Positions 46,821-58,629 are shown, counted from the first letter of the stretch. The stretch is 64,000 nucleotides of DNA from Pogostemon cablin (GCA_023678885.1 CM042993.1:1386501-1450500); one strand, 5' to 3'. Made by a program: numbers and translations. Notes: a model not told the origin generated them from the letters alone.

Positions 46821-47899
46821 TTAATAATCATAGTTTTCAGCAAAAACATCAGGAAACTGAAGCCTCATTTCTGCATCATGGGCCAACATTTCTTCCACAA
46901 AAGTATCTGCATCTTTACCATTGCTGGTTGAACATTTTTGAACAACCCCATCATCACACCTTGTTTCCTCGTACTCATTCTGATCATCATCATAATTCCC
47001 CTGCACAACTGATCCCTCAGGGGCAGCCAAGGAAAAGTTGTGTCCTAAAATGTATTCACTGTAGGTGAATGAAGAAGAAGGAACCATCTGAGAGGTGGAG
47101 GAGTCACACGAGCGAGATGAAGCACACCCCAAACGCGTGATCTGCACACTCGAAGACGAAAAGGCATCAAAGGTTTGGAGATGATGGCTTTCTTGACTGC
47201 TGATCTGGAATTGATCAGACATAAATTGATGATGGGAGTTTGATTTGTTTTCAGCTGGTTTGAAGATGGAGTTGTCAGTGTTTCTGTTTCTGGTGATCAG
47301 CTGGGATGCACTGATCTTTCCGTATTCGGAAAACAGCTGAGAGAAAGGCTTGTGAGTTATTGGATCAATTCCCAATTTAGTTAGTTTCTTCTTCAGTTTT
47401 GTGTTCCAGTAGTTCTTCACATCATTGTCTGTTCTCCCAGGTAGCTGTCTTGCGATCAGTGACCATCTACAACGTTTAACACATTCATTAATCTATCATA
47501 CCTGTAAAAAAAATCACAACACTGGTGGATAAATATGTAGTAAGTATATGATTAACCTGCTACCAATGGTTTTATGCATTTTAAGAATGCAGTCTTCTTC
47601 TTCGGGCGTAAAATTATCGTGTTTTAGATCAGGGCGGAGATAATTAGTCCATCTTAATCTACAGCTCTTCCCACATCTGTTAAGCCCTATACAAGAACAA
47701 GTTCATGACAAACACTATGAAGAAGAGCTCATGCAAGTTCAAGAGAGAAGGGGGGTTGGGGGGAACCTGCTTTCTGAGGGACTAAGGTCCAGTTTCCAAT
47801 TCCATGGCTTGCTACATATGCAAGGATTTTCGCGTCCTCTTCGGGCGTCCAGGGGCCTCGTTTAACGTTGGCTTTGTCGCAGCAAGGTGGCCTGCCCAT
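46821..47899 (-). CDS. TDF1: R2R3-MYB transcription factor, TDF1/MYB35 type
   Basis: Three exons: 47767-47899 (133 nt), 47557-47686 (130 nt) and 46821-47466. The CDS is 909 nt (302 aa); the 133/130-nt exon sizes are the classic R2R3-MYB pattern. R2 (about 14-61) begins RGPWTPEEDAKILAYVASHG and contains GLNRCGKSCRLRWTNYLRPD. R3 (about 67-112) ends QLPGRTDNDVKNYWNTKLKK. The tail ends FVEEMLAHDAEMRLQFPDVF and then NYDY, close to what I recall for the Arabidopsis MYB35/TDF1 C-terminus (FVDEIL..DQEM..QFP..DY). TDF1 controls tapetum development in anthers. It sits next to the methyltransferase and prolyl hydroxylase genes, as in Arabidopsis At3g28460-28480. Confidence 0.92.
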
Positions 47900-47969
47900 T
47901 GTGTTGCTGCTGAGTTAAATGGAGAAGAGTGTTGATTGAAGTGTTGGATGAGATTGATGTAATGATGAT

Positions 47970-47983
47970 GTTATTATAAAGCT
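47970..47983 (-). promoter_or_regulatory. TATA-like box of the MYB gene
   Basis: On the minus strand TTTATAATAAC lies about 75 bp upstream of the ATG, a plausible core promoter. A CT-rich microsatellite (48160-48200) lies further upstream. Confidence 0.4.
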
Positions 47984-48680
47984 TCAGCCATAAGATTTAA
48001 AGGGGATACATTTAACAAGCGCAGGAGCAAGAAATGCATGCAGCTTTGGCTCCAATTAACAACAATTGCATGAATATATCAGAATAAGAAATGGCCACAA
48101 AAAGAAAACTCTTTGACATGATATGAAGCATATAACATGCACTTCCCCCCTCCACCCTCTCTCTTCTCACTCACTCTCACTCTCACTCTCACACACACTC
48201 CCAAGAGCTCACTCTACTGAGGTCACAATTTCTTTGAATTATTTCTTTTAAAGTTACTGAAATCTCTTTTAGATCTAGAGTCAAATCTCATTCCAGATCA
48301 GTAGATAATTTTGACTGATATATTCTTTGTCATCATGGTGAATTCTCAGTATATGTGTGTGTGTGTGTGAGAGAGAAAGTTAATTAATGCCATAATTTCC
48401 AGATACTTGAATTGCTGTGCAAAAATGCAATAAAACGGAGAAGGCAGTATTTGAGCCTGAGAGCTCACACGAGTGAGATGGTCACAGCCAAAACGTGTGA
48501 CTTCAAAATGCATCTTCATCACCAATCACTTGAAATTTCTACTCACATTCTTCATATTTCCAAGAATTTAAATTTCATTACAGTGTCTAATGAAAAATTT
48601 GTGTTCAAATTAAAACTGCAAAAGTTTGTAAGCTATCCCCTTTCTCATTTTTTACAACTTTTCATTTGAAAATATAGCCA
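47984..48680. other. Spacer containing the MYB promoter
   Basis: No gene is supported. It holds (CTCTCA)n near 48160-48200 and (TG)n/(GA)n near 48354-48376. The plus-strand frame 48412-48669 has no domain. Confidence 0.55.
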
Positions 48681-49420
48681 CTACGAGTCTTCTGAGCACA
48701 CCTTGCAGCTCTTCCTACAATAACCTCTGGCATCCTCAGACCCAACCATGTACTGAGGATTCTTCGTGCATTCGCCTTTAAGAGCCCACGCAGGGCAGTT
48801 TGGATCCTCGTCAACACAGTCACCATTATCCTCTCTGGATAGTTTTAAATCAAATCCTCTCACATGGATCCATTTCGTTGCAGACCATTTCTCACCTTCA
48901 ATAACGGGACAGCTTCCATGCAAGCTTGAAGGATCAGTAGTTGCATCTGGATGAAGACTGAAGAACAATAGAGCATCACCCTTTTGCGGCTTCACTGTTG
49001 AGGACAGCACGAAAACGTATCAGACAATTATCGTGCATCAGAAGATGCCTACACTTCAATACTAGGCAAGGCAGTAGCCTTAATTGATAGCTATGATTTC
49101 TCCCTCGGAATCCAATAGTATCATAAAATTCAAAATATAAAAACAGGGCATTTTCCAATAAAATTTTTAAAAAAGTCAAAAGAAAACAAGGACAATCTGA
49201 ATATCTTTAGGAGGGGAACGGGGAACATAAACTGCTGACTTTCTAATGGAAAATAAACTAATCAAAAAGTTTTATAAGACATTGGAAGATTCTACTTCTC
49301 AATTATATTGGCAAATGTGAGTACCTGCATAGCCTCCCTTAGCACAATCAGACCAATCTTCGCCCTTTGGCTGTTTATCTTTCATCTACACATATATTAG
49401 ATTAAAATTAAATACCAATA

Positions 49421-49501
<81 letters not shown>

Positions 49502-51325
49502 GAACCAACTCAGGAAATTTTAACTCACCTCTGAATGAGGAAAAACTGTTTCACCACCCTTTGCAACCTCTGATAAATACATAAGAACAGTTGCAATTCT
49601 ATGACCACCCAATGCTAGATTAGCCTTATCATGAAAATAATCATAATGTGGCTCATACTTTTGGCCATGTTCGTAATGCAAAATTTGCATGGCTTCGCCG
49701 TTCTCTACACAACAGATTTTCCATGAAAAACATCAGTCCAAATTCGATAACGAAATGATAGAATACCTGAAAAGAAGCTTCGCACAATACCTACTGGGAG
49801 GAACGTCCATGCAGAAATCTTTTCCTCAATACCAGAAACTACTTCATCCTGTAACAGGGGGAGAGAAAGAAAAAGAAGTGAGCATCCACATTCTCATCAG
49901 AAAACATTAGATTTTTAATTTGTTTTTGTATACACATACGAAAAGGATGGGTATAAATGTACATTTCGATCTTTGAAGCACATGTCCAATTACATAAATT
50001 TATCAAAGTGGATGGTAGCATAGTTCTGACGCTTAAATACATCAAGAAACTATCTGCAACCGTCAGACAGGGCAAAAATAGCATCAAACAATAGCCACAA
50101 AGATAAGTCAGAAAGGCTTAAATAGGCCTAGGTCGTGTGCATTGTGTAGCAGGCAAAAACCAAAGATATCTAGAAGTCACCCCAGTTCAATTTAAAGACA
50201 ATTCTTAAACAATAAGTCTCTAAAACTTGTCTATCATGATATATGCAGCACGCGAAGATTTAGATCACTGTCAAGAGAGTTAACATCTGCCAAGAGTACA
50301 GACAAAATACAAACATTGAAAAATATATGATGCGAGTTCAAATCCATATGAAGCCAGCAAAAATAACATCATTGTACAAAAAGAAATCGGGCTTGCACAA
50401 TCAGGCTTCAATTGCTATGTCATCCAATTTCTTACTAATATTTTCTGGAATCGAGAGACAACTAATTGAGATTTACTAACCTGGCCCTTTGAAAGAAACA
50501 TGCCGGAACTCGTCCGGACTTCGCTCTCTACACTCTTGCCAGAATCATTGTCTGCTACCATAGATTTCTCCAGGTTATCTTTAGCCTAAACAATGACATT
50601 CAACAATATAAAAGCACATTGAAAAGAGCTCATAATAAAAAATTTCCTCGACCACGCCCCAAAGGTAAGTAAAAAACATCAATTTAGGAGTATCATACAT
50701 TCACAGTGGCAGAAGGAAATACAAGAACACAAAGAAAATACTCATCTTACCAACCTTTTCTACGATACAGCGTTAAGAATATCCAAACAATTTTGATGCA
50801 TACCCATGGTGAAAAGAAGGCACGGATGCATAAATTATTATTATTTAATTTTCCTTTCAAGTGAAAGGGGGCTAACCAGATCAATGAGATGATCGCACTC
50901 CTCATGTGTCAAAAAGCCTCTGTACAAGAAGGCCCTGGAAAATAGAAATCACAACCAAATCTTTATCAATAAAAATGATTAAACACGCATAAGCTCACAA
51001 TTCCACACATGAAAGTATCCCAAATCCATACTACCAAAAAAGGATAAAAGTAAACCTGGGACTCCAAGAGATTTGGGTGACCCGTGATGGATCCAATGGA
51101 GACGAAGAAACGCCACTCGGTAATTTGATCACTGATTCTCTTCTGATTAAATAAAAAATACAAATTAAATGGGGGAGAAATCAGCATGATCTACATTGTT
51201 AAACGAAGAAAATCAAGATGCATTGAAGATTAATTAACATACCCATGCGAGGATTGGACAAGAAAACAAAGAGAAAATAGAAAAAGGTATCTAGGATCCA
51301 TAAAAGATGAGAATTGAATCTTCAT
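48681..51325 (-). CDS. Prolyl 4-hydroxylase with ShKT-type C-terminal domain
   Basis: Eight exons: 51243-51325, 51056-51142, 50877-50934, 50481-50585, 49791-49848, 49529-49704, 49325-49385 and 48681-48994. The CDS is 942 nt (313 aa) with consistent phases. A hydrophobic N-terminus (YLFLFSLCFLVQS) is a signal or signal anchor. The 2-oxoglutarate/Fe(II) core has the iron-binding HYD (H150, D152 in PHYDYFHDKANL) and H235 (SLHGSCPV), with K245 (GEKWSATKWIH) for 2-oxoglutarate. It hydroxylates peptidyl proline, mainly on hydroxyproline-rich cell-wall proteins in the ER/Golgi. The C-terminus adds a six-Cys ShKT-like module (about 269-309). Its position matches the Arabidopsis prolyl hydroxylase at At3g28480. 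A pure GA run occupies the intron at 49424-49494. Confidence 0.93.
49424..49494. repeat. (GA)n microsatellite in an intron of the prolyl hydroxylase
   Basis: About 35 uninterrupted GA repeats lie in intron 6, between the exons ending at 49529 and starting at 49385 on the minus strand. Length polymorphism is likely. Confidence 0.95.
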
Positions 51326-51813
51326 CTTGCACAAGTTTTCAGTATTTGGGGCAGGAGGCAAAATCCAGTGCGGTGTTGTTATGGTGTTGAAATTCAAAAC
51401 ATAAGATTGGACTGGGTCTCCGAAATTCCACAGTAATTATAATTGGTAAATTAATTGGAAATTGAAAGAATTCCTACGAAACTGTGGTCGCCTCGCCGAT
51501 GGTTTATTCTCGAAGTTTCTTCGCCGACTGCGTATTACTTGAGTTGGAGTGTTGTAGCCTGCGGTTAATATCCATCGCTGAATAAAGTCTGAAGAGTATA
51601 TTAAAAAAAAATACTCCTCTAGCATTTTCAATATATATTCAATTTGCCTTTTTTTAAAGTTATTATTTTATATATATATATAGTAGGTTTTTGTATATGT
51701 GTAGTAGATTTTTGTATTGGTGGAATGTTTGAATCTCATATTTTATTTATATTAATAGATTAAATGAGTTTAACTCAAAATTAATACATGTAGAAATAAG
51801 CCCAAACACGTTC

Positions 51814-51972
51814 TATAAAATTAAATATGTTATTTTTATTAATATCTTATATTAATTTATAACAGACCTTAATTTGAGAAAAAAAAGTAAAATTGAGCAT
51901 TGAAATGAGACATTTCTTAAATGAAAACTAAAATTGAGAGCTAACTTAAAAATTGGATCCTTACATGAAAAT

Positions 51973-51999
<27 letters not shown>
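51814..51999. repeat. Direct repeat D, copy 1
   Basis: It shares ATTAAATATGTTATTTTTAT, GACATTTCTTAAATGAAAAC and TTGGATCCTTACATGAAAAT with 52521-52738, in the same order and orientation, ending in an AT array. Confidence 0.8.

Positions 52000-52031
<32 letters not shown>
51975..52031. repeat. (AT)n microsatellite
   Basis: A long uninterrupted AT array, followed by AAACTATTCTTTAATTTT, which also follows the copy at 52722-52870. Confidence 0.95.
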
Positions 52032-52038
<7 letters not shown>

Positions 52039-52049
52039 CTTTAATTTTG

Positions 52050-52186
52050 GGGCTTTCCGGCGATTTGGGACCAAAATCGGCCAATATTCAGAGTTACGGG
52101 ACTAAATTGAAAATGATATCTTTTTTGGAACAAAATCAAAAATATATATTGTTATGGGACCAAAAGTGATTTTAACTCCATTTAAT
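52050..52186. repeat. Half copy of the foldback element at 53162-53450
   Basis: It contains TTTCCGGCGATTTGGGACCA, CGGGACTAAATTGAAAATGA and TATGGGACCAAAAGTGATTT, matching the right arm of the foldback. The left arm is absent. Confidence 0.65.
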
Positions 52187-52209
52187 TTTTTATTTAAATT
52201 CTTAGCACA

Positions 52210-52212
<3 letters not shown>

Positions 52213-52270
<58 letters not shown>
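52213..52270. repeat. (AT)n microsatellite
   Basis: A long AT dinucleotide array. Confidence 0.95.
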
Positions 52271-52272
<2 letters not shown>

Positions 52273-52520
52273 GACGACTTGATTTTTAGTTTAGGTCTTA
52301 AAATAAGACCCAATTTTATAAATGTTTCAAATTAAGATATAAATTTAGTTTCTTTTCTCAAATTAAGGCCTGATTTTTTACGAAATGAGCCACTTCAAAT
52401 AGGTTCATTGCTATATATTTGTTATTTTTTTATCATATTAAGACTTACCATGAAATTTATATTTTCATTTCAAGTCATACAAAATAATTTAAAAATATTA
52501 TTATACACCTTCAAATCAAA

Positions 52521-52718
52521 TCATAAAATTAAATATGTTATTTTTATTAATATCTTATATTAATTTATAAAATATATTCAATTCGGAAAAAAATAAAATT
52601 ACAACATACCTTAATTTGAGAAAAAAAAAGTAAAATTGAGCCTTGAAATGAGACATTTCTTAAATGAAAACTAAAATTGAGACCTAACTTAAAAATTGGA
52701 TCCTTACATGAAAATTTT

Positions 52719-52738
<20 letters not shown>
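52521..52738. repeat. Direct repeat D, copy 2
   Basis: Same landmarks as copy 1, with an extra ~35 bp (containing CAATTCGGAAAAAAATAAAA). It also ends in an AT array. Confidence 0.8.
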
Positions 52739-52795
<57 letters not shown>

Positions 52796-52870
52796 ACATA
52801 TATACATATATACATGTATATATGTACATATATACATATACACATACATATATATATATATATATATAAA
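52722..52870. repeat. Compound (AT)n(GT)n(TA/CATA)n microsatellite
   Basis: An AT array passes into a GT array near 52769-52793 and then into ATACATATATAC-type units. It is a complex, probably unstable tract. Confidence 0.9.
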
Positions 52871-53161
52871 CTATTCTTTAATTTTTAGTATTTAAAAAAT
52901 ATTAATCTCATATAATATAATCTAAATAATAATATAACACAAAAATTATGTTCTCATAGTACAAAATTCATCTCTCATATTAATTTAAGTTTTAATCTCC
53001 AATTTCAAATCTTGACATGGTCTCATAGGGTATATATCCTATATAATTTAATTTTATATATTAAAAAAATGATAAAACATCAAAGGTAATGGAATAAATA
53101 GAAGTTACTAATATTTTATAAAAAAAATCGAAGGTACTATATTTTTAGTGTTCAACTATTA

Positions 53162-53450
53162 AATTAAAATCATTTTCGTCCTATAACAATATGAAATTTT
53201 TGATTCTGTCCCAAAAAAGATATTATTTTTAATTTAGTCTCGTAACTCTCAATACTGGCCGATTTTGGTCCCAAATCGCCGGAAAGCCCCAAATTGAGGG
53301 GTCACGTGAGGCGCACGTGCTGAATTCCGGTGATTTTGGGACCAAAATTGGTCAATAAAGAAAGTTATGGGACTAAATTGAAAATGATATCTTTTTTGGG
53401 ATAGAATAAAAAATTTCATATTATTATGGGACGAAAAATGATTTTAACTC
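53162..53450. mobile_element. Foldback-type DNA element with arms of about 130 bp
   Basis: The left arm (AAATTAAAATCATTTTCGTC to GGTCCCAAATCGCCGG) is the inverse of the right arm (CCGGTGATTTTGGGACCAAA to GGGACGAAAAATGATTTTAA). The short centre is GC-richer (GGGGTCACGTGAGGCGCACG). No coding capacity. Confidence 0.7.
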
Positions 53451-54026
53451 ATTAATTTTTTCAAATTTAATTTACCCCTTTACATAGACAAAGTCTGAAA
53501 AGTGCCCCTTTCCCCTATTTTTGGTTACAAGATTATATGTATTAAAATATGACTATTAATTCTATATAGTATGTATTAAAATATAATTTTAGAATTTCAT
53601 AATATTCATAATTTATCATAATTTTTTTTAATTACCAATAAAAATATTTTAATAATTTATTAATCCACCTCATAACTCTTCTCATGTATATTCATCTCAC
53701 AGATATAACTTTTTATATAAAATCAAATAATATTAATTACAATCGAAATTTGAGTGTAAACTGTTGAATATGGACATGAATAGGTATAACTGGAACAGTT
53801 CATTCGTATTTAATTCTCCTTTTAAATTCTAATTATTATATATTTCCACTATATTTAATGCGAATTAATGCAGCAAGTTCTGACTTTCTATTTATCTTTT
53901 AAACATTTTATAGCCACATCTTTTAATTAAAATCAAACCCAAATAAAAGTACAATATTTTCGACACGAATACAATAGTTTTATGGATGTGAATTCGACTT
54001 GGTGAGATTTTCAAGCTTATATACTA

Positions 54027-54299
54027 CTCCCTCCGTCCCGGACTTAAGTTTACCAGCACTGTAGATACGGAGTTTAAGAAAAGTTACCTTTTGACCAACT
54101 TTATTGACTTTTTAGGGGTATTGTAGTATTTTTAGGTAATAAATAAATTATAAAGTATGTTAGGTGGGAGTGATATTTTTGAAATTAAGATAATTTTTAA
54201 GATTGTTTGTTGATGTGAGGTTTCCTTTTTCGATGGTGAACATAAGTGTGGGACGGACGAAAATGAAAAGTGTGAACAATAAGTGTGGGACGGAGGGAG
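54027..54299. mobile_element. Stowaway MITE
   Basis: The 273-bp element starts CTCCCTCCGTCCCGG and ends GTGTGGGACGGAGGGAG, with TA on both sides (54025-54026 and 54300-54301). The interior matches the reverse complement of 40375-40659. Confidence 0.85.
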
Positions 54300-54944
54300 T
54301 ACTTTCTAAATAAGCTCACCGTATTCAAATTTATCTTGAATGTAATGACATGACTTCCATTGTAAGGCCCAAGGTTTAAAGAATTTTTCTTGGACTACAT
54401 ATACGACATTTCTTGGTCTTTAGGCCCATGGGCCGCGGATAAAAGACTGGGTTTGTCTCTATTAAATTATAATAATTTGAAAATAGTTTTTAGGTAGGAT
54501 TACTTTTGTGCACATTGTATGACACTTTAAAAATATTTAACTCTCTTATTATAAGTAATTTATAAGAAATAAAATTTCAATTTAGATGAATTTTAAAATT
54601 AGCAGATCTCCAAAAGTTTTGTAGTACATGTCAAAAAAAATAAAAAAATACAACATATAAAAATAATTAGCAACTCGTGATCATATTTATACTTATGTGT
54701 GTCATTTTGTATATCACTAATTGCATTATTAATACTCCTTGTAATATGAATTCATACATTGGATAACATGGTAAAAATACTCCAAACAATCAATTTTCAT
54801 GCAAAACTTCAACTTAGCACACCAATTGCAAATCTTTCATTTACATCAAACCACAAACACTTTGCAATTCTCTCTACATCCTCCATGTTTATATGAACAT
54901 TTCATTCAAAATTTATAGTGATGACCATATAGAATATCAAGATT

Positions 54945-56545
54945 TCAACAACCCATAATTTTATCAGCACCATTTTTAGGTTTATCCCCAACAATGCCAT
55001 CATTTCCAGCAAGAGCCCTATACTTATCCTTCCTAGTAAAACTAGTGCACTCATAAGACAAAGTTGCTGCAATCATCCTCTGTATATAGTTAGCCACCTC
55101 GTGGCTCGACTTTCCTCTTCCACAAGTCAAATCACTTGGCAATTTATTCAAAAATGTCACCTCGTACGCCGGGCTTGGGTTCATAAAAAAGTAAAACGGG
55201 TCCATCCCCTTCCAACCCCGGGCCGTTGTCCCGTGGAACATACTCATCCGATTCGACATAGCCACCGGGACTATCTCGTCCGTCAGCTCCGCGAAAAGGG
55301 CTGAAAATCGGAGCAAGAACGGCTCCCTACATGTTGTCCCCTCGGGACATATAACTAAGTCACCTTCTTCAAGAAGCTTTTTGATCATATTAGCATCCTT
55401 TACCCTGTCCCGGTTCAAACGAACCGTTTTGATCGGAGAAATGATCTCCGATAGGCGCGAGACAGAGTACGTCACGGCCGGGATAGGACGGCCGAGGGCA
55501 GTGGAGAGAAAAATCGGGTCGAGAAGACTTCTGTGGGAGCACACGAAAAGTACTCCGGATTGACCTAATGACTTTTGGGCAGGTGGGGGTGGGATGCCCT
55601 TTACGGTCACCCTAACCCCAAGTGACCAAAATGCATGGTAGACTATTGGCATCGGGAGGAGTGCCCCCGCTGCTATTCGAAGACACGCAAGTAGAAAGCC
55701 TATCGGAATCCACGCTATGATCATAAGTGCCATCAATGGCCCGGGTTTCTGAACAAGCCGACCATCATGGAACACTATTGGTTTTAATAATTTGTCCGGC
55801 CTTACTGGCTGGACTTCGTAGTCTTTACGGACCATGTAACTTTCCTGAAATCATAAAATTTTTCTTAATAAAAAGTAACAATAATAAGTCATGTGAAACA
55901 TTAATAATGATTATATTTATGACAACAAACCTTGCAAAGTTTCATGAATGGGAAATCAGTTTTTCTATCACCAATTCCAATATCAGGGGTAGTGGTAAAC
56001 CTCTCCTGAATGGCCAAAGCCTTTTTCTCCCCAACAAGAATTCCAGGGCTAGTAACAAGCCCAGTGGCCCTACCATTGAATGATGAGATCTCTGTCCCAA
56101 TGACCAAGTCAGCACCCAAATATTCTTTCAAAAAAGCCTCCACCATGATCCGGGGATTGGCCGTCAGCACGCACTTTCTCCCACACGAGGAGAACACGCG
56201 CCACGTCTCCGGATGCATGTCGGAGGAGTAGAACTTAGGCAGCACGGCGCGTGCAACGGACTCAATATCGGACACCTTCATACCGAAAAACGTGGCGAAG
56301 ATGAGCACGCGCACGCCGGCCGATTCGGACACCAAGTAGTAGAGAAATCCAGCCACCGGAGATGCTAAGAGCAAGAACAAAAGCCTCAAAATGCCACCAA
56401 CTTCAAATGCCACGAGGGCAAAATAGGGAAATGAGCTACGTCCAATTAGCAACGTGCCGTCCATGTCAGCCACAACGGTGTCGTTTTCCCGATCGTTGGA
56501 GTCACAGAGAGATATGCTAGGAAAGAGTGAGCTCAAATCAGCCAT
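54945..56545 (-). CDS. Bifunctional sn-2 glycerol-3-phosphate acyltransferase/phosphatase (land-plant GPAT)
   Basis: Two exons, 55931-56545 and 54945-55844 (CDS 1515 nt, 504 aa). The N-terminal HAD-phosphatase-like part keeps both key motifs: DMDGT (D27/D29) and GDRKTD (192-197). The C-terminal acyltransferase part has HRSLLDP (309-315, catalytic His and Asp), VRLNRDR, PEGTTCREP (372-380) and IVPVAM. Hydrophobic spans near residues 45-75 and 240-268 suggest ER membrane anchoring. Land-plant GPATs acylate glycerol-3-phosphate at sn-2 for cutin or suberin. Members with intact phosphatase motifs (GPAT4/6/8) yield 2-monoacylglycerol, while GPAT5/7 lack them. The motifs here therefore favour a cutin-type enzyme, though parts of the sequence (SIESVARAVLPKFY) resemble GPAT5/7, so the clade is open. 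Confidence 0.92.
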
Positions 56546-58629
56546 TGTAGTGATTGATTGAGAGTAATTATTATTATTAGTAATTAATTTTAATTAAAAA
56601 AAATTTGCAACTATTGTAGAATATATATAGTAGAAATGGAGATAGTGTGGACAAGTTAATTGGTGAGATCAATGGGGTGAGAGCGGAGGTCCCCAGAGTG
56701 ATTTGGTTCACTATATTCCATTGGGACTACCGAGGGGGATTTTAATGTTGTCTTAAGCTTATGATGTTGGTATCACCATTAATTTTATAATCACCATTAA
56801 TCTTTTAATTTAATTACTAGCTTGTACTTGCTGTGTAATTTATTTATCCTGAGAAATGGTGGATGTATTAGGTTTGACAAGTATGTTGATTGTTAAGTCT
56901 CCTTGTGTGGTGGGTTAAAAGGTCTAACCCTTGTTGGTCGGTTGAGTTATCATGATTAACCTCCTTCACATGCTGTCGGGCCGGCGTGCGGGGCGCCTGG
57001 GGGTGGGCGAACCACCTTTTTTTTTTACAATGTTGATTGTTAAGTGCAAGATAACGCAAAACTTAATTAAGCTTGAATTTAATTAGAGTTATAATATTGA
57101 TTCATTAATTTAGTGATTAGCTAGAATCTATTATGGAGTATAACTAACTTTTAATTATTTAAGATAATAGTATAACGTTGAATAAAACTAATTTTATTGA
57201 ATGCGTAGACTAACGTACAAAATTTTAAATAAATTCATGAAATGTTAAGTGTAGATCTTTTGAAAATTTCTTATATTGATTAAAAATTGGGAGGTTTCTC
57301 TATTTTAGCAATTCCTTGTTATTTTTATTTATTAATTTGCTACGGTTCAAACAATGCAAGTGAAAAGTAGCTATGTTCACATAGTCGTAGTATATTCTTA
57401 TACTGAAATACTCCCTCTAAGCTGAATATTATTTATCAAAATGCAAAATGCCAAATGCAAGAAAGAACATGATAACACATAGTTATACTTTACGAGATCT
57501 AATTTCAAACAAATAAACAATCATATTCATACTCATGCAATATAAATCAAAACCTACTAAATTAATATTTTGAAGGGTTGATTACTTTAAAATTCACGAT
57601 ATATTTTTTAGAATATTTAATTATATATTACTTTTCATAATCTAACAATTTCATACAAAATATATTTAATTTTTTAAGCGTATGAAATGTTAAAATTTGC
57701 TCCATGTCAAATTGAGTTATCTCCCTAGTAACTCATTTGGATATATGCTTTGGAAAGACATAAATGCAATATTGAGAAAAATGTTTATTTAAAACCCATC
57801 AAATTACCACATCAACAAGAATTGATCAAAAATTAACATAGTAGATAAAAACGTAAATTTTGAAAAACTTGTGAATCTAATTGTAAATATAAAAATGACT
57901 TGACAAAATTATAATCCCTAGTAATTTATTATAAATAAGTAAGGATTACATGCAACTCCACAATGATCAAGAATTGAATCTCACTGCGGTGTGAAGCAAC
58001 ATTTCAAAATAAAGAGCTCTTGACAGTGGTTTGTTGATATGTTTAGTTACCATAATTTACTCATTCATTATTCTATCGAGTCAGGAGTATCATCTTTTCT
58101 CACAATGTATACACAAACACTTAATAAAGCTTTTGAATAAAATTGATGATGATCATGATAGAAAGGTAATGTTGTGGCACGTGTAAAGTGGGAAAGGAGA
58201 TGCTCCATTCATCCTGGAAAAGGAAATTTATGCACAGAAAAGAAAAGGTAAGTTGGAAGGATAAAAGAGCAAACAAAGTGGAATCATTCAGGTGAACAGA
58301 CCACTATTCTAATTGACATTGACACTTATTCAACTCTGTTTAAACCGTTTCATCATTTGTCTCTTTCAATTCCTCTCTTTTTAGGAATCCTCACCTAAAA
58401 CAGCAAAGATTCCACCCAAACAATGCTCTAGTCTAGATGGATGGATATTACCTTTCTTGAATTTACTTCACTTTAATCATCACAAACTTGAGGGCCACCC
58501 TTCCCTTCCTCATGACATAGCAAGAATTCATGACAAAAGAATTTGATTTGATCATATGAACTCAACATACATTGCCAATTGCCAATTGCCATTCATTGAA
58601 CAACACTACACTACATTACACTACACCCT
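56546..58629. other. Spacer upstream of the GPAT gene
   Basis: AT-rich apart from the GC-rich SINE-like insertion at 56898-57029. No gene is supported; the small minus-strand frame at 56868-57059 overlaps the insertion. Confidence 0.6.
56898..57029 (+). mobile_element. SINE-like retroelement with 15-bp target duplication
   Basis: A 132-bp GC-rich insert (TCTCCTTGTGTGGTGGG at the start, CTGGGGGTGGGCGAACCACC and a T-run at the end) is flanked by a perfect 15-bp direct repeat ATGTTGATTGTTAAG at 56883-56897 and 57030-57044. Target duplications of this length with a 3' homopolymer tail fit SINE retroposition. Possible pol III box remnants (GGTGGGTTAAAAGG; CGGTTGAGTTATC) are weak. Confidence 0.65.

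Larger units (their letters stand above)
51326..54944. other. Repeat-rich spacer
   Basis: No gene is supported. It contains duplicated segments with AT arrays, a foldback element, and a Stowaway-like MITE. The plus-strand frame 52677-52895 is translated dinucleotide repeat. Confidence 0.65.

Noticed and set aside
52677..52895. Ile/Tyr/Cys/Val-rich 72-aa open frame
   Set aside because: It is the translation of AT and GT dinucleotide arrays.
56868..57059. 63-aa frame over the GC-rich insert
   Set aside because: It spans the SINE-like element and one of its target duplications, so it is not a gene.
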